Positions 44,504 to 54,080 of a stretch of 64,000 nt of DNA are shown here, piece by piece. Within the stretch, counting starts at the first letter, position 1, and each line of letters starts with the position of its first letter. The stretch covers positions 558,001-622,000 of the forward strand of contig NZ_CP148048.1 of the NCBI RefSeq assembly GCF_037482165.1, given 5' to 3'. Both the position numbers and the translations under genes were made by a program. The DNA comes from Parvimonas micra. GTDB lineage: Bacteria; Bacillota; Clostridia; Tissierellales; Peptoniphilaceae. The notes under the pieces are model-generated. The model made no database searches, was not told where the DNA came from, and was given only the letters and a program-made list of their open reading frames with translations.

Positions 44504-44538
44504 AAGATAGTGTATAAAAATTATACACTATCTTTTTT
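44504..44538 (+). terminator. Intrinsic terminator of rmuC
   Basis: A 14-bp perfect stem (AAGATAGTGTATAA / TTATACACTATCTT) with loop AAA and a T run; insulates the S10 operon. Confidence 0.92.
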
Positions 44539-44615
44539 TATATGTAGCTAACTTAATTTTACAATATATGGTGAAAAAATTTTTATAAAATTTTTAAAAA
44601 AATCTAAAAAAAGTA

Positions 44616-44644
44616 TTGCAATAATAGAAATGATATAGTATAAT
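44616..44644 (+). promoter_or_regulatory. Promoter of the S10-spc-alpha ribosomal operon
   Basis: TTGCAA (44616-44621), 17-nt spacer, TATAAT (44639-44644). The start of transcription is expected near 44651, which leaves an untranslated leader of about 215 nt before rpsJ. Confidence 0.7.
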
Positions 44645-44650
44645 ATATGA

Positions 44651-44865
44651 GTGCTCATATGCACATAATAGGCGTTGACGAAATAGGTTGCTCAAATTAT
44701 GGCTGTTTTATAGTCTTTTGAGGTAATTATTTCTGAGTATGTCGAACTAGATTTCGGCGACGGGTCGCCGTATTTTTTGGAAGTGAAAATGGAACACACG
44801 GATGAGTTGATACGGAGGACCTAGTTGCATGATGCCAAAACATGCGAAACAAGGAGGTAAAAAAA
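44651..44865 (+). promoter_or_regulatory. Structured rpsJ leader (candidate ribosomal-protein leader RNA)
   Basis: This non-coding leader contains a small hairpin (GTGC/GCAC, 44651-44664), a GC-rich terminator-like hairpin (44755-44778) and a competing long-range pairing: GGTC-G-CCGTAT (44763-44773) with ATACGG-AG-GACC (44810-44821). The two cannot form together. A further hairpin GCATG/CATGC lies just before AAGGAGG. Together they look like an autoregulatory attenuator for the operon. A candidate S10 leader class has been proposed for Clostridia as I recall, and this could be a member; I cannot compare them here. Confidence 0.6.
44755..44778 (+). terminator. Attenuator-like hairpin inside the rpsJ leader
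   Basis: CGGCGA, loop CGGG, TCGCCG, then TATTTTTT. It is all G-C rich in an AT-rich genome, with a T tract, about 90 nt upstream of rpsJ and with no gene ending nearby. Confidence 0.6.
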
Positions 44866-45177
44866 TTGGCAAACAAGCAAAAAATCAGAATCAGATTAAG
44901 AGCTTACGATCATGAATTAATCGATAGCTCAGCACAACAAATAGTGGAATCTGCAAAGAGAACTGGTGCAGAAGTATCAGGACCTATTCCACTACCAACA
45001 GAAAAGGAAATCATTACAATCTTAAGAGCTGTTCACAAATACAAAGATAGTAGAGAACAATTCGAACAAAGAACACATAAAAGACTTATTGATATCCTAA
45101 ATCCAAACCAAAAAACTTTGGAAAGTTTAAAAAAATTGAATCTTCCAAGTGGTGTAGATATCGAAATTAAGTTATAA
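44866..45177 (+). CDS. rpsJ: 30S ribosomal protein S10
   Basis: S10 belongs to the 30S head and also acts as NusE in antitermination. The 103 residues run [43 protein letters not shown] to [10 protein letters not shown], fully typical. The true start is the TTG at 44866 behind AAGGAGG; an in-frame ATG at 44842 lies upstream of and across the ribosome binding site and is rejected. It is the first gene of the long ribosomal operon and is preceded by the structured leader. Confidence 0.96.
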   Translation: MANKQKIRIRLRAYDHELIDSSAQQIVESAKRTGAEVSGPIPLPTEKEIITILRAVHKYKDSREQFEQRTHKRLIDILNPNQKTLESLKKLNLPSGVDIEIKL

Positions 45178-45229
45178 ATCTTAGAATGATTGTAAATCAA
45201 TCCGCTGTAAGTAATAGGAGGTGTACTCA

Positions 45230-45856
45230 ATGAAGAGTATTTTAGGTAAAAAAATTGGAATGACTCAAATTTTTACTGAAGATGGAGCAGTTGTTCCTGT
45301 AACAGTTGTTGAAGCGGGCCCTATGTTCGTTACTCAAGTTAAAACTGTTGAAACTGATGGTTATAATGCAATCCAATGTGGATATGTAGACAAAAAAGAA
45401 AAAAAGGTTACAAAACCTCTTAAAGGACATTTTGATAAAGTAAGTGTTGGATATAAGAGATTTGTAAGAGAATTTAGATTAAACGAAGGCGAAACTTTTG
45501 AAACTGGTCAAGAAATTAAAGTTGACTTATTTGCTGAAGGAGATAAAGTTGATGTTATCGGAACTTCAAAGGGTAAAGGTACTCAAGGCGCTATAAAGAG
45601 ATGGAATTACGGAAGAGGTCCAGAAGGACATGGTTCTAAATCCCATAGAGTAGCTGGAGCTAGAAGTGCAGGTACTTACCCAGGTAGAGTACTTAAAGGT
45701 AGAAAAGCAAGTGGAAAAATGGGAAATGAAAAGAGTACTGTTCAAAATCTTGTTGTTGTAAAAGTTGACGTTGAAAAGAACCTAATTCTTGTAAAAGGTG
45801 CTATTCCAGGACCTAAAGGTGGTTTAGTAACAATTAGAGAAGCGGTTAAAAGATAG
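45230..45856 (+). CDS. rplC: 50S ribosomal protein L3
   Basis: L3 binds 23S rRNA near the peptidyl transferase centre and starts 50S assembly. The 208 residues begin [31 protein letters not shown] and carry the conserved loop [38 protein letters not shown] 45230 is chosen over GTG 45221, which belongs to the AGGAGGTG ribosome binding site. There is a 52-nt gap after rpsJ with no recognisable extra element. Confidence 0.97.
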   Translation: MKSILGKKIGMTQIFTEDGAVVPVTVVEAGPMFVTQVKTVETDGYNAIQCGYVDKKEKKVTKPLKGHFDKVSVGYKRFVREFRLNEGETFETGQEIKVDLFAEGDKVDVIGTSKGKGTQGAIKRWNYGRGPEGHGSKSHRVAGARSAGTYPGRVLKGRKASGKMGNEKSTVQNLVVVKVDVEKNLILVKGAIPGPKGGLVTIREAVKR

Positions 45857-45873
45857 TTTAAGGAGGATAAATA

Positions 45874-46497
45874 ATGCCTAAGGTTAATGTTTATAACCAA
45901 CTAGGAGAAGTTGTTGGTGATATAGAATTAAACGAAGCTATTTTTGGTGTTGAAGTTAATGAACATGTTGTTTATGAAGTAGTAAAAAACCATTTAGCTA
46001 ATAGAAGACAAGGCACACAATCTGCTAAAACTCGTGCGGAAGTACGTGGGGGTGGAAGAAAGCCTTGGAGACAAAAGGGTACTGGTCGTGCTAGACAAGG
46101 TAGTATAAGAGCTCCTCAATGGAAAGGCGGCGGAGTAGTGTTCGCACCAAAACCAAGAAGCTATAGATACTCAGTTCCTAAGAAAGTAAGAAGACTTGCT
46201 ATGAGATCAGTTCTTTCTTCAAAAGTTCTTGAAGGAGAGTTAAGAATTTTAGATGCTTTAACAGTTGATGCATTCAGCACAAAGAAAGCAAAAGAAATTT
46301 TGAAAAATTTAAGCTTAGAAACAAAAACTATGATAGTTTTACCAGAAGGAAATGAAATGATTGTAAAATCATTCGCGAACCTTCCAAAAGTTGAAACTGT
46401 TGTTGTAGATTATATGAATGTTTATGATTTAATGAGATTTGATAATCTTGTAATCGTAAAAGATGCCTTATCAAAAATTGAGGAGGTGTATGCATAA
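45874..46497 (+). CDS. rplD: 50S ribosomal protein L4
   Basis: L4 lines the exit tunnel; in E. coli it also represses the S10 operon, which makes it a candidate ligand for the leader described upstream. The 207 residues include the tunnel loop [53 protein letters not shown] precedes the ATG, and its stop overlaps the rplW start (TAATG). Confidence 0.97.
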   Translation: MPKVNVYNQLGEVVGDIELNEAIFGVEVNEHVVYEVVKNHLANRRQGTQSAKTRAEVRGGGRKPWRQKGTGRARQGSIRAPQWKGGGVVFAPKPRSYRYSVPKKVRRLAMRSVLSSKVLEGELRILDALTVDAFSTKKAKEILKNLSLETKTMIVLPEGNEMIVKSFANLPKVETVVVDYMNVYDLMRFDNLVIVKDALSKIEEVYA

Positions 46498-46784
46498 TGA
46501 CAGCATATGATATTATTATTAAACCAGTTGTAACTGAACGTTCAATGGAAAATATGGAATCAAAAAGATACACTTTCAAAGTTGATACTAGGGCTAATAA
46601 ATCAGAAATCAAAAAAGCCGTAGAAACAATTTTTGGTGTAAAAGTTAAACAAGTAAATACAATGAATATTACTGGTAAGAAAAAAAGAATGGGAGCTAAT
46701 GTTGGCAAAAGACCTGATTGGAAAAAAGCCATTGTTACTCTTACAGAAGATTCTAAAGAAATTGAATTTTTTGAAAGTATTTAA
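46497..46784 (+). CDS. rplW: 50S ribosomal protein L23
   Basis: L23 sits at the tunnel exit and is the docking site for trigger factor and SRP. The 95 residues contain [37 protein letters not shown] and [23 protein letters not shown], the standard bacterial form. It overlaps the rplD stop by one base; the AGGAGG for it lies within the rplD 3' end. Confidence 0.97.
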   Translation: MTAYDIIIKPVVTERSMENMESKRYTFKVDTRANKSEIKKAVETIFGVKVKQVNTMNITGKKKRMGANVGKRPDWKKAIVTLTEDSKEIEFFESI

Positions 46785-46801
46785 TATAGGAGGTAATATT
46801 A

Positions 46802-47635
46802 ATGGCTATTAGAAAGTATAAACCAACTTCTGCTGGTGTGCGTGGAATGAGCGTTTTAACTTTTGATGAAATAACTAAGACAAAACCTGAAAAGTCTTTA
46901 TTAGTTTCTTTATCAAAATCAGGCGGAAGAAATTCATTAGGTAGAGTTACCGTTAGACACAGAGGTGGCGGTGCTAAAAGAAAGTATAGAATAATAGATT
47001 TTAAAAGAAATAAAGATGGAGTACCAGGAAAAGTTGCTTCTATAGAATATGATCCAAATAGAACTGCTAATATAGCATTAATTCATTATATAGATGGAGA
47101 AAAGAGATATATCTTAGCTCCAGAAGGATTAAAGGTTGGAGATAAAATAGAATCAGGTGAAAATGCAGATATCGTGATTGGTAATGCATTAAAATTAAAA
47201 GATATTCCAGTTGGTACAAATGTTCATAATATTGAGTTAAAACCAGGAAAAGGTGGACAACTTGTAAGAAGTGCAGGTTCTGAAGCTCAGTTAATGGGTA
47301 AAGAAGGAAGATTTGCACAATTGAGATTACCTTCAGGTGAATTTAGATTAATTCATTTAGAATGTAGAGCTACAGTTGGTCAAGTTGGAAATTTAAGTCA
47401 TGAACTTATAACTATCGGTAAAGCAGGAAGATCAAGACATATGGGTAAGAGACCACATGTTAGAGGATCAGCGATGAACCCAGTAGATCACCCTCATGGT
47501 GGTGGTGAAGGTAGAACTCCTGTTGGACGTCCAGCACCTTCAACTCCTTGGGGTAAACCAGCTTTAGGACTTAAGACTAGAAAGAAAAATAAAAAGTCTA
47601 ATAAGTTCATAGTAAGAAGAAGAACTAAAAACTAA
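46802..47635 (+). CDS. rplB: 50S ribosomal protein L2
   Basis: L2 is a core rRNA-binding protein needed for subunit association and peptidyl transfer. The 277 residues have the conserved RNA-binding block [16 protein letters not shown] and the C-terminal [31 protein letters not shown] with the functional His region. Normal length, with AGGAGG before the ATG. Confidence 0.98.
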   Translation: MAIRKYKPTSAGVRGMSVLTFDEITKTKPEKSLLVSLSKSGGRNSLGRVTVRHRGGGAKRKYRIIDFKRNKDGVPGKVASIEYDPNRTANIALIHYIDGEKRYILAPEGLKVGDKIESGENADIVIGNALKLKDIPVGTNVHNIELKPGKGGQLVRSAGSEAQLMGKEGRFAQLRLPSGEFRLIHLECRATVGQVGNLSHELITIGKAGRSRHMGKRPHVRGSAMNPVDHPHGGGEGRTPVGRPAPSTPWGKPALGLKTRKKNKKSNKFIVRRRTKN

Positions 47636-47651
47636 TTAAGGAGGAAAACAA

Positions 47652-47936
47652 ATGGGTAGATCTCTTAAAAAAGGACCATTTTGTGATGATCATCTTTTAA
47701 AGAAAATAGATGCATTAAATAGTGCAGATGAAAAAAAAGTTGTAAAAACTTGGTCAAGAAGAAGTACAATTTTTCCACAATTTGTTGGACATACTATAGC
47801 TGTTCATGACGGAAGAAAGCACTTACCAATATACATTACTGATGATATGGTAGGACATAAACTTGGAGAGTTCGTTTTAACTAGAACTTACAAGGGTCAT
47901 GTTGGAAAAAATGAAAAAAATAGTAAAGTAAGATAA
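47652..47936 (+). CDS. rpsS: 30S ribosomal protein S19
   Basis: S19 in the 30S head contacts the A-site tRNA region and S13. The 94 residues begin [20 protein letters not shown] and include [41 protein letters not shown], which is diagnostic. AAGGAGG lies 8 nt upstream. Confidence 0.98.
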   Translation: MGRSLKKGPFCDDHLLKKIDALNSADEKKVVKTWSRRSTIFPQFVGHTIAVHDGRKHLPIYITDDMVGHKLGEFVLTRTYKGHVGKNEKNSKVR

Positions 47937-47955
47937 TAGATAAGGAGGAGATAAC

Positions 47956-48288
47956 ATGCAAGCTAAAGCAATTGCAAAATATCAAAGAATTTCACCTCTT
48001 AAAGTAAACTTTATTTGTAGAGAAATAAGAGGAAAGCATGTAGATGAAGCTTTATCTATTCTAAGATTCACTCCTAAAGCGGGTGCTAGATTATTAGAAA
48101 AGGTATTAAAATCAGCTGTTGCTAATGCAGAAAATAATCATAATTTAGATAGAAAAGACCTTTATGTATTAGAAGCTTATGCAAATGATGCTCCAGTTAT
48201 GAAAAGATGGAGACCAAAGGCTAAAGGTTCAGCTTACCCAATTTTGAAAAGATCAAGTCATATTGGTGTAACGGTAGCAGAAAGATAG
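47956..48288 (+). CDS. rplV: 50S ribosomal protein L22
   Basis: L22 extends a beta hairpin into the exit tunnel, where macrolide-resistance changes can occur. The 110 residues contain [25 protein letters not shown] and the tunnel hairpin [30 protein letters not shown]. Normal length, with AAGGAGG upstream. Confidence 0.97.
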   Translation: MQAKAIAKYQRISPLKVNFICREIRGKHVDEALSILRFTPKAGARLLEKVLKSAVANAENNHNLDRKDLYVLEAYANDAPVMKRWRPKAKGSAYPILKRSSHIGVTVAER

Positions 48289-48305
48289 TATAAGGAGGAT
48301 AAAAA

Positions 48306-49040
48306 ATGGGTCAAAAAGTTAATCCTCATGGGTTAAGAGTTGGAATAATAAAAGATTGGGACTCAAGATGGTTTGCCAATAAAAAAGAATTTGGTGATTT
48401 ATTAGTAGAAGACCACAATATTCGTAAACTTGTTAAAAAAGAGGTAGCTCTTTCAGGAGTACCTAAAGTTGAAATAGAAAGATCAGCAAATAGAGTAAAG
48501 GTAACAGTTTTTACTGCTAAACCTGGAATGGTAATTGGAAAATCAGGTGCTGGTGTTGAAGAATTAAGAGTTAAAATTGAAAAATTAACTGGTAAAAAAG
48601 TAATTGTTAATGTTGAAGAAGTTAAGAGACCTGATTTAAGTGCTCAATTAGTTGCTGAAAACATTGCTGGACAATTAGAAAGACGTGTATCTTTTAGACG
48701 TGCTATGAAACAAGCTATGCAAAGATCATTAAAAGCAGGAGCAAAAGGTATTAAAACCGCTGTTTCTGGTAGACTTGGTGGAGCTGATATGGCTAGAACT
48801 GAAGGATATTCTGAAGGAACAATTCCTCTACAAACTTTAAGAGCAGACATAGAATATGGATTTGCTGAAGCTGATACAACTTATGGAAAATTAGGAGTAA
48901 AAGTTTGGTTATATAAAGGAGAAGTTCTTCCAGGAATGAAAGCTGCAGTTATTGAAGAAAAACCTGCAAAAAAAGATAGAAGAAACAAGAAAGACAATAA
49001 GAAAAGATTTAATAAAACTGGTGCTAAGAAAGAAGCTTAG
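48306..49040 (+). CDS. rpsC: 30S ribosomal protein S3
   Basis: S3 forms part of the mRNA entry channel helicase. The 244 residues include the KH domain motif [24 protein letters not shown] and the C-terminal domain [14 protein letters not shown]-like [33 protein letters not shown]. It is about 25 residues longer than the B. subtilis protein because of a Lys/Arg/Asn-rich tail ([20 protein letters not shown]), a lineage extension seen in many anaerobic Firmicutes. Confidence 0.97.
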   Translation: MGQKVNPHGLRVGIIKDWDSRWFANKKEFGDLLVEDHNIRKLVKKEVALSGVPKVEIERSANRVKVTVFTAKPGMVIGKSGAGVEELRVKIEKLTGKKVIVNVEEVKRPDLSAQLVAENIAGQLERRVSFRRAMKQAMQRSLKAGAKGIKTAVSGRLGGADMARTEGYSEGTIPLQTLRADIEYGFAEADTTYGKLGVKVWLYKGEVLPGMKAAVIEEKPAKKDRRNKKDNKKRFNKTGAKKEA

Positions 49041-49063
49041 TTACTGGAAGGAGGAAAGAGTCT

Positions 49064-49498
49064 ATGTTAATGCCTAAGAGAGTAAAATATCGTAGAGTTC
49101 ATAGAGGCAGAATGACTGGTAAAGCTCTAAGGGGAAATACAATTTCTTATGGAGATTATGCAATTCAAGCATTAGAACCTTGCTGGATGACTGCAAACCA
49201 AATTGAATCTGCAAGACGTGCGATGACAAGATATATAAAAAGAGGCGGTAAGATCTGGATTAAAGTATTCCCTGATAAGCCTGTTACTAAAAAGCCTGCT
49301 GAAGTAAGAATGGGTTCTGGTAAAGGAGCTCCTGAATACTGGGTAGCAGTTGTTAAACCAGGTAGAGTATTATTTGAAATGAGTGGTGTGCCTGTTGATG
49401 TAGCTAGAGAAGCTATGAGACTTGCTGCTCACAAACTACCTGTAAAGACTAAATTTATAACTCGTGAGATGAAGGAAGGTGAAGCTAATGAAAATTAA
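49064..49498 (+). CDS. rplP: 50S ribosomal protein L16
   Basis: L16 contacts the A- and P-site tRNA elbows and joins 50S late. The 144 residues run [39 protein letters not shown] to [34 protein letters not shown], standard. Its last 11 bases overlap the rpmC start region, implying translational coupling. Confidence 0.97.
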   Translation: MLMPKRVKYRRVHRGRMTGKALRGNTISYGDYAIQALEPCWMTANQIESARRAMTRYIKRGGKIWIKVFPDKPVTKKPAEVRMGSGKGAPEYWVAVVKPGRVLFEMSGVPVDVAREAMRLAAHKLPVKTKFITREMKEGEANEN

Positions 49499-49694
49499 AG
49501 AAATTCGCCAAATGAATGATAGTGATTTACAAGCAAAATTAAAAGATTTAAAAGTTGAATTATTTAATTTACGTTTTCAATTAGCCACTGGACAATTAGA
49601 GAATCCTATGAGAATTGGTGGCATTAAAAAAGATATAGCTCGTGTTAAGACTATTATCAGAGAACGTGAGCTTAATGCTGGAAAGGAGGCTTAA
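49488..49694 (+). CDS. rpmC: 50S ribosomal protein L29
   Basis: L29 is a small helical-hairpin protein near the tunnel exit beside L23. The 68 residues start [40 protein letters not shown]. The ATG at 49488 lies inside the 3' end of rplP and follows GAAGGAAGG at about 8 nt; the in-frame GTG at 49479 is part of that site. Confidence 0.95.
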   Translation: MKIKEIRQMNDSDLQAKLKDLKVELFNLRFQLATGQLENPMRIGGIKKDIARVKTIIRERELNAGKEA

Positions 49695-49700
49695 TACTAT

Positions 49701-49955
49701 ATGGAAAGAAATAGTAGAAAAGTCATAATAGGAAATGTAGTTTCTAATAAAATGGATAAGACTATTGTTGTAGAAGTTGCAACTTTTGTTTCTCACCCAC
49801 TTTATAAAAAACAAATGAAAAAAACTACAAAATTTAAAGCACATGATGAAAATAATGAATGTTTAATTGGTGATAGAGTTAAAATTATAGAAACAAGACC
49901 TCTTTCAAGAGAAAAGAGATGGAGACTTGTTGAGATACTTGAAAGAGTAAAATAA
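49701..49955 (+). CDS. rpsQ: 30S ribosomal protein S17
   Basis: S17 is an OB-fold protein that organises the 16S 5' domain. The 84 residues contain [45 protein letters not shown] and [28 protein letters not shown] for it lies in the rpmC end. Confidence 0.97.
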   Translation: MERNSRKVIIGNVVSNKMDKTIVVEVATFVSHPLYKKQMKKTTKFKAHDENNECLIGDRVKIIETRPLSREKRWRLVEILERVK

Positions 49956-49979
49956 TTTTCATCTGGAAAGGAGTATCGT

Positions 49980-50348
49980 ATGATTCAAACAGAAAGTCGT
50001 TTAAAAGTTGCTGACAACTCTGGCGCTAAAGAACTTCTTGTTATCAGAGTACTTGGTGGTACTAATAAGAAATATGCAAAAGTTGGCGATATAGTAGTTT
50101 GTACTGTTAAAAGTGCTACACCAGGTGGAGTTGTTAAGAAAAGTGACGTTGTAAAAGCGGTAATTGTTAGAACAACAAATAGTATAAAGAGAAATGATGG
50201 CAGCTACATTAGATTTGATGATAATGCAGCAGTAATTATAAAAGATGATAAGAACCCAGTTGGTACAAGAATTTTCGGATCAGTTACAAGAGAGCTAAGA
50301 GCTGGTAACTTTATGAAAATTATATCTCTTGCACCTGAAGTATTATAA
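49980..50348 (+). CDS. rplN: 50S ribosomal protein L14
   Basis: L14 forms intersubunit bridge B8 and binds the silencing factor RsfS. The 122 residues begin [40 protein letters not shown] and end [12 protein letters not shown], fully typical. It opens the spc part of the superoperon. Confidence 0.98.
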   Translation: MIQTESRLKVADNSGAKELLVIRVLGGTNKKYAKVGDIVVCTVKSATPGGVVKKSDVVKAVIVRTTNSIKRNDGSYIRFDDNAAVIIKDDKNPVGTRIFGSVTRELRAGNFMKIISLAPEVL

Positions 50349-50362
50349 TAGGAGGTGTTAGA

Positions 50363-50674
50363 ATGAAAATAAAATCTGGAGATACTGTTATTGTAATTGC
50401 AGGAAAAGATAAAGGAAAAACTGGAAAAGTACTTAAAACTTTAGTAAAAGAAAATAGAGTAATAGTTCAAGGAGTAAATATTCAAACTAAACATAAAAAG
50501 GCTAGAAGTCCTAAAGATGAATCTGGCTTAATTAAAATTGAGGGAAGTATTGATGTTTCAAATGTAATGTACCTTGATCCTAAAGTTAATAAACCTTCTA
50601 GAATTGGTTACACTCTTGAAGGAGATAAGAAAGTTAGAATCAGTAAAAAAAGTGGTTCAAAAATAGATAAATAG
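50363..50674 (+). CDS. rplX: 50S ribosomal protein L24
   Basis: L24 is an early 50S assembly protein with a KOW motif: KIKSGDTVIVIAGKDKGKTGKVLK at the N terminus. The 103 residues further include VIVQGVNIQTKHKKARSPKDESGLIKIEGSIDVSNVMYL. Normal length, with AGGAGGTG upstream. Confidence 0.97.
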   Translation: MKIKSGDTVIVIAGKDKGKTGKVLKTLVKENRVIVQGVNIQTKHKKARSPKDESGLIKIEGSIDVSNVMYLDPKVNKPSRIGYTLEGDKKVRISKKSGSKIDK

Positions 50675-50693
50675 TTGAAAGGAGGAATCTTAA

Positions 50694-51236
50694 GTGACTT
50701 CCAGAATGCAAGTTAAATATAAAGAAGAAATAGTTTCTGCTTTAATGGAACGTTTTAAATATAAAAATATTATGGAGGTTCCTAAACTAAATAAGATTGT
50801 TATCAATATTGGTTTAGGTTCAGCTAAAGATAATCCAAAAGTTTTAGAAAGCGCTTTAAGAGACTTGGAAATTATTTCAGGTCAAAAACCTGTAATAACT
50901 ACTGCTAAAAAGTCAATTGCAAACTTCAAACTAAGAGAAGGTATGAAGATAGGTACTAAAGTAACTCTTAGAGGAGAAAAAATGTATGATTTTCTAGATA
51001 GATTAGTTAACATCGCTCTTCCACGTGTAAGAGACTTTAGAGGTGTTAGTGCTTCAAGCTTTGATGGTAGAGGAAATTATGCATTAGGTATAAAAGAACA
51101 ATTAATATTCCCAGAAATCGTATATGATATGATTGATCAAATAAGAGGAATGGATATTATAATAGTTACTACTGCTAAGACTGATGAAGAGTCAAAAGCA
51201 CTTTTAGAGCTATTAGGAATGCCTTTTAAAAAGTAG
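50694..51236 (+). CDS. rplE: 50S ribosomal protein L5
   Basis: L5 binds 5S rRNA and forms part of the central protuberance. The 180 residues include [45 protein letters not shown] and [30 protein letters not shown]. The start is a GTG at 50694 behind AAAGGAGG. Nine of its eleven Arg codons are AGA, the local norm, which makes the following rpsN stand out. Confidence 0.97.
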   Translation: MTSRMQVKYKEEIVSALMERFKYKNIMEVPKLNKIVINIGLGSAKDNPKVLESALRDLEIISGQKPVITTAKKSIANFKLREGMKIGTKVTLRGEKMYDFLDRLVNIALPRVRDFRGVSASSFDGRGNYALGIKEQLIFPEIVYDMIDQIRGMDIIIVTTAKTDEESKALLELLGMPFKK

Positions 51237-51250
51237 TAGGAGGAAATTTA

Positions 51251-51520
51251 ATGGCTAAAAAATCAATGGTACAACGTGAATTAAAACGTCAAAAGTTAGT
51301 TGAAAAATATGCTGCAAAACGTGCAGAATTAAAAGCCAAAGGGGACTATGTTGGATTAAGCAAATTACCAAGAAATGCTTCTCCAACACGTTTACACAAT
51401 CGTTGTAAAATAACTGGACGTCCTCATGGATACATTGGAAAATATGGAATCAGCCGTATTGTATTCCGTGAATTAGCTTACAAGGGAGAAATTCCTGGCG
51501 TTAAAAAGGCTAGTTGGTAA
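51251..51520 (+). CDS. rpsN: 30S ribosomal protein S14, zinc-independent 89-residue form
   Basis: S14 is a 30S head protein. This 89-residue version has no CxxC pairs; only one Cys remains, in [41 protein letters not shown]. It therefore belongs to the zinc-free type (B. subtilis YhzA/RpsN2, E. coli S14), not the 61-residue zinc-ribbon type usual in the spc operon of Gram-positives. Eight of its nine Arg codons are CGT, whereas its neighbours rplE and rpsH use AGA for 16 of 18. This suggests replacement of the native copy by transfer, perhaps from a Bacilli donor. It keeps the normal operon position, with AGGAGG 7 nt upstream. Confidence 0.96.
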   Translation: MAKKSMVQRELKRQKLVEKYAAKRAELKAKGDYVGLSKLPRNASPTRLHNRCKITGRPHGYIGKYGISRIVFRELAYKGEIPGVKKASW

Positions 51521-51544
51521 TATTAGATAAAGGAGGAAGCTTAT

Positions 51545-51940
51545 ATGATGACTGATCCTATAGCAGATATGCTTACAAGAATTAGAAATGGTAATAACGC
51601 AAGACATTCATCTGTTGAAATACCTGCATCAAAAATGAAGAAAAATCTTGTACAGATTTTATTAGATGAAGGTTTTATTGAAGGATATAATGTAATTGAA
51701 GATGACAAACAAGGAATCATCACAGTTGACTTAAAATATGGAAAGAACAATGAAAAAGTTATTTCAGGACTTAAGAGAATTTCAAAACCAGGTTTAAGAG
51801 TTTATGCTAGAAGCCACGAAATTCCTAAAGTTTTAGGAGGACTTGGAATTGCTATTATCTCAACATCAAAAGGAGTTGTAACTGATAAGGTTGCTAGAAA
51901 AGAAGGTATTGGTGGAGAGGTTCTTTGTTACGTTTGGTAA
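51545..51940 (+). CDS. rpsH: 30S ribosomal protein S8
   Basis: S8 binds helix 21 of 16S rRNA and in E. coli also represses the spc operon. The 131 residues begin [32 protein letters not shown] and end [26 protein letters not shown]. Two consecutive ATG codons (51545, 51548) are possible starts; the first is 8 nt after GGAGG. All seven Arg codons are AGA. Confidence 0.97.
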   Translation: MMTDPIADMLTRIRNGNNARHSSVEIPASKMKKNLVQILLDEGFIEGYNVIEDDKQGIITVDLKYGKNNEKVISGLKRISKPGLRVYARSHEIPKVLGGLGIAIISTSKGVVTDKVARKEGIGGEVLCYVW

Positions 51941-51974
51941 CATGTTTAAGGAATAAAACTAAGGAGGTAAACCA

Positions 51975-52514
51975 ATGTCAAGAATTGGATTAAAACCAAT
52001 TGTTATTCCTGCTGGAGTTGAGGTAATCTTAGGAGACGAAAACTATGTTGAAGTAAAAGGACCTAAAGGGAAATTAACTCAACAATTAAGCAGAGAAATG
52101 AACATAAAAATGGAAGGAAATACAATAAATATAGAACGTCCTTCTGAAATAAAAAGACATAAATCACTTCATGGTCTAACAAGAACATTACTTGCGAACA
52201 TGATTGATGGTGTTTCAAAGGGATTTACTAAAACTTTGATTATTGAAGGAACTGGATATAGAGCAGCAAAATCTGGAAAGAAATTAACTTTAAATTTAGG
52301 ATATTCTCATCCAATTGAAGTAATGGATCCAGAAGGTATTACTGTTGAAGTTCCTGAACCAACAAAAATTGTGATTAATGGTATTGATAAACAACAACTT
52401 GGAAACTTTGCAGCTAATATTCGTTCTTATAGAAGACCAGAACCTTATAAAGGTAAGGGTGTTAGATATGAAGGAGAATATATCAGACGTAAAGTTGGTA
52501 AGACTGGTAAATAG
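51975..52514 (+). CDS. rplF: 50S ribosomal protein L6
   Basis: L6 binds near the sarcin-ricin loop. The 179 residues have the duplicated L6 fold, starting [16 protein letters not shown] and containing [36 protein letters not shown] and the signature [32 protein letters not shown] lies upstream. Confidence 0.97.
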   Translation: MSRIGLKPIVIPAGVEVILGDENYVEVKGPKGKLTQQLSREMNIKMEGNTINIERPSEIKRHKSLHGLTRTLLANMIDGVSKGFTKTLIIEGTGYRAAKSGKKLTLNLGYSHPIEVMDPEGITVEVPEPTKIVINGIDKQQLGNFAANIRSYRRPEPYKGKGVRYEGEYIRRKVGKTGK

Positions 52515-52530
52515 AAAGGAGTGAAATTTA

Positions 52531-52896
52531 ATGTTAAAGCAAATTAACAAGAATGAAAATAGAAAAGCAAGACATGCTAGAGTAAGAAAAAAAGTTTCTG
52601 GAACTCCTGAAAAACCAAGATTAAATTTGTATAGAAGTAATACTAATATATATGCTCAAATTATAGACGATACTAAAGGTATAACTTTAGTTTCAGCTTC
52701 AACTTTGGATAAAGAATTAGCTTCATTAGAATCAAAATCAAATAAAGAAGCTGCTAAAGCTGTTGGTCTTGCAATCGGAAAAAAAGCTATTGAAAAAGGC
52801 ATTACAGAAGTAGTTTTTGATAGAAGCGGATATTTATATCATGGTAAAGTTAAAGAATTAGCTGATGGTGCCAGAGAAGCTGGACTTAAATTTTAG
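52531..52896 (+). CDS. rplR: 50S ribosomal protein L18
   Basis: L18 binds 5S rRNA together with L5. The 121 residues include [37 protein letters not shown] and the C-terminal [28 protein letters not shown], diagnostic. AAAGGAGTG precedes the ATG. Confidence 0.97.
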   Translation: MLKQINKNENRKARHARVRKKVSGTPEKPRLNLYRSNTNIYAQIIDDTKGITLVSASTLDKELASLESKSNKEAAKAVGLAIGKKAIEKGITEVVFDRSGYLYHGKVKELADGAREAGLKF

Positions 52897-52913
52897 TATC
52901 AGGAGGGTAATTA

Positions 52914-53420
52914 ATGGAACTTTTAATTAAAGAAGTAGAAGGATTAGAATTAGAAGAAAGAGTAGTTGCCATCAACCGTGTTACTAAAGTAGTAAAAGGT
53001 GGTAGAAACTTTAGATTTAGCGCTCTTGTAGTAGTTGGAGACGGAAATGGACATGTTGGTGTTGGTATTGGTAAAGCACTTGAAGTTCCTGAAGCCATAA
53101 GAAAAGGTGTTCAAGACGCTAAAAAGCATGTAATTAAAGTGCCTCTTGTAAATACTTCAATTCCTCATGAAATTGTAGGAGTTTTTGGAGCTGGTAGAGT
53201 TTTATTAAAACCTGCTGGAGCTGGTACTGGAGTTATCGCTGGTGGTCCTGTTCGTGCGGTTTGTGAACTTGCAGGAATCAAAGATGTAAGAAGTAAATCT
53301 TTGGGAACTACTAATGCTAGAAATATAGTTAATGCAACTATGGAAGGATTAAAGAATCTTAAGAGAGCTGAAGATATAGCTAGATTAAGAGGAAAATCCG
53401 TAGAAGAAATATTAGGTTAA
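52914..53420 (+). CDS. rpsE: 30S ribosomal protein S5
   Basis: S5 takes part in decoding accuracy and mRNA unwinding; spectinomycin resistance maps here in other bacteria. The 168 residues include [52 protein letters not shown] and [40 protein letters not shown] lies 6 nt before the ATG. Confidence 0.97.
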   Translation: MELLIKEVEGLELEERVVAINRVTKVVKGGRNFRFSALVVVGDGNGHVGVGIGKALEVPEAIRKGVQDAKKHVIKVPLVNTSIPHEIVGVFGAGRVLLKPAGAGTGVIAGGPVRAVCELAGIKDVRSKSLGTTNARNIVNATMEGLKNLKRAEDIARLRGKSVEEILG

Positions 53421-53434
53421 GGAGGGCTTTTAAA

Positions 53435-53614
53435 ATGACAAAGCTCAAAATAACACTTAAAAAGAGTAAAATTGGTAGAATAGAAAAACATGTTAAAAAT
53501 GTTGAAGCTTTAGGTTTAAAAAAAGTTGGTCAAACAGTTGTTAAAGAGGACACTCCATCAATTAGAGGGATGATCAATCAAATTAGTTTTATGCTTGAAG
53601 TTGAAGAAATTTAA
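53435..53614 (+). CDS. rpmD: 50S ribosomal protein L30
   Basis: This short gene encodes 59 residues beginning [15 protein letters not shown] and continuing through [15 protein letters not shown], the normal bacterial L30 pattern and length. It fills the slot between rpsE and rplO, where rpmD is expected, with AAGGAGGG 9 nt upstream of ATG 53435. The frame is open from 53435 to the TAA at 53612. Confidence 0.95.
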   Translation: MTKLKITLKKSKIGRIEKHVKNVEALGLKKVGQTVVKEDTPSIRGMINQISFMLEVEEI

Positions 53615-53629
53615 AAGGAGGTATAAAGC

Positions 53630-54079
53630 GTGAAGTTACATGATTTAAGACCTGCTGAAGGTGGAGGCTCAAAAGCAAGAAAAAGACTTGGTAGAGGTTA
53701 CGGTTCTGGACTTGGTAAATATGGTGGTAAAGGACGTGACGGTCAAAATTCAAGATCAGGTGGTGGAGTAAGACCTGGATTTGAAGGTGGACAAATGCCC
53801 CTATTTAGAAGACTTCCAAAAAGAGGTTTTACAAATATTTTTGCTAAACAGTATGCAGAAGTTAATGTAGAACAATTAAATATTTTTGAAGATGGTACAG
53901 AAGTTACTGAAGAATTAATATTTGAAGTTAATTTAGCTAAAAAAGCTAAGGCAAAAGATGGTGTTAAAATATTAGGTAATGGAGAATTAACTAAAAAATT
54001 AACTGTATCTTGCAGTAAATTTACTAAGAGTGCTGTCGAAAAAATAGAAAGCACTGGAGGAAAGGTAGAGGTGATCTAA
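53630..54079 (+). CDS. rplO: 50S ribosomal protein L15
   Basis: L15 is an assembly protein that reaches deep into 50S with a glycine-rich N-terminal tail. The 149 residues start [67 protein letters not shown]. The start is a GTG at 53630 behind AAAGGAGG. It is followed by secY after 1 nt. Confidence 0.97.
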   Translation: MKLHDLRPAEGGGSKARKRLGRGYGSGLGKYGGKGRDGQNSRSGGGVRPGFEGGQMPLFRRLPKRGFTNIFAKQYAEVNVEQLNIFEDGTEVTEELIFEVNLAKKAKAKDGVKILGNGELTKKLTVSCSKFTKSAVEKIESTGGKVEVI

Positions 54080-54080
54080 T

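Noticed and set aside
44647-44721. A 24-codon open frame in the rpsJ leader, as a leader peptide
   Set aside because: Its ATG lies at or before the expected transcription start and there is no ribosome binding site for it or for the internal ATG.
44842-44865. An upstream ATG for rpsJ
   Set aside because: It overlaps the AAGGAGG site of the TTG start and would add eight residues absent from S10.
46328-46732. A 134-codon open frame on the - strand over rplD and rplW
   Set aside because: A shadow of two conserved ribosomal protein genes, without start signals.
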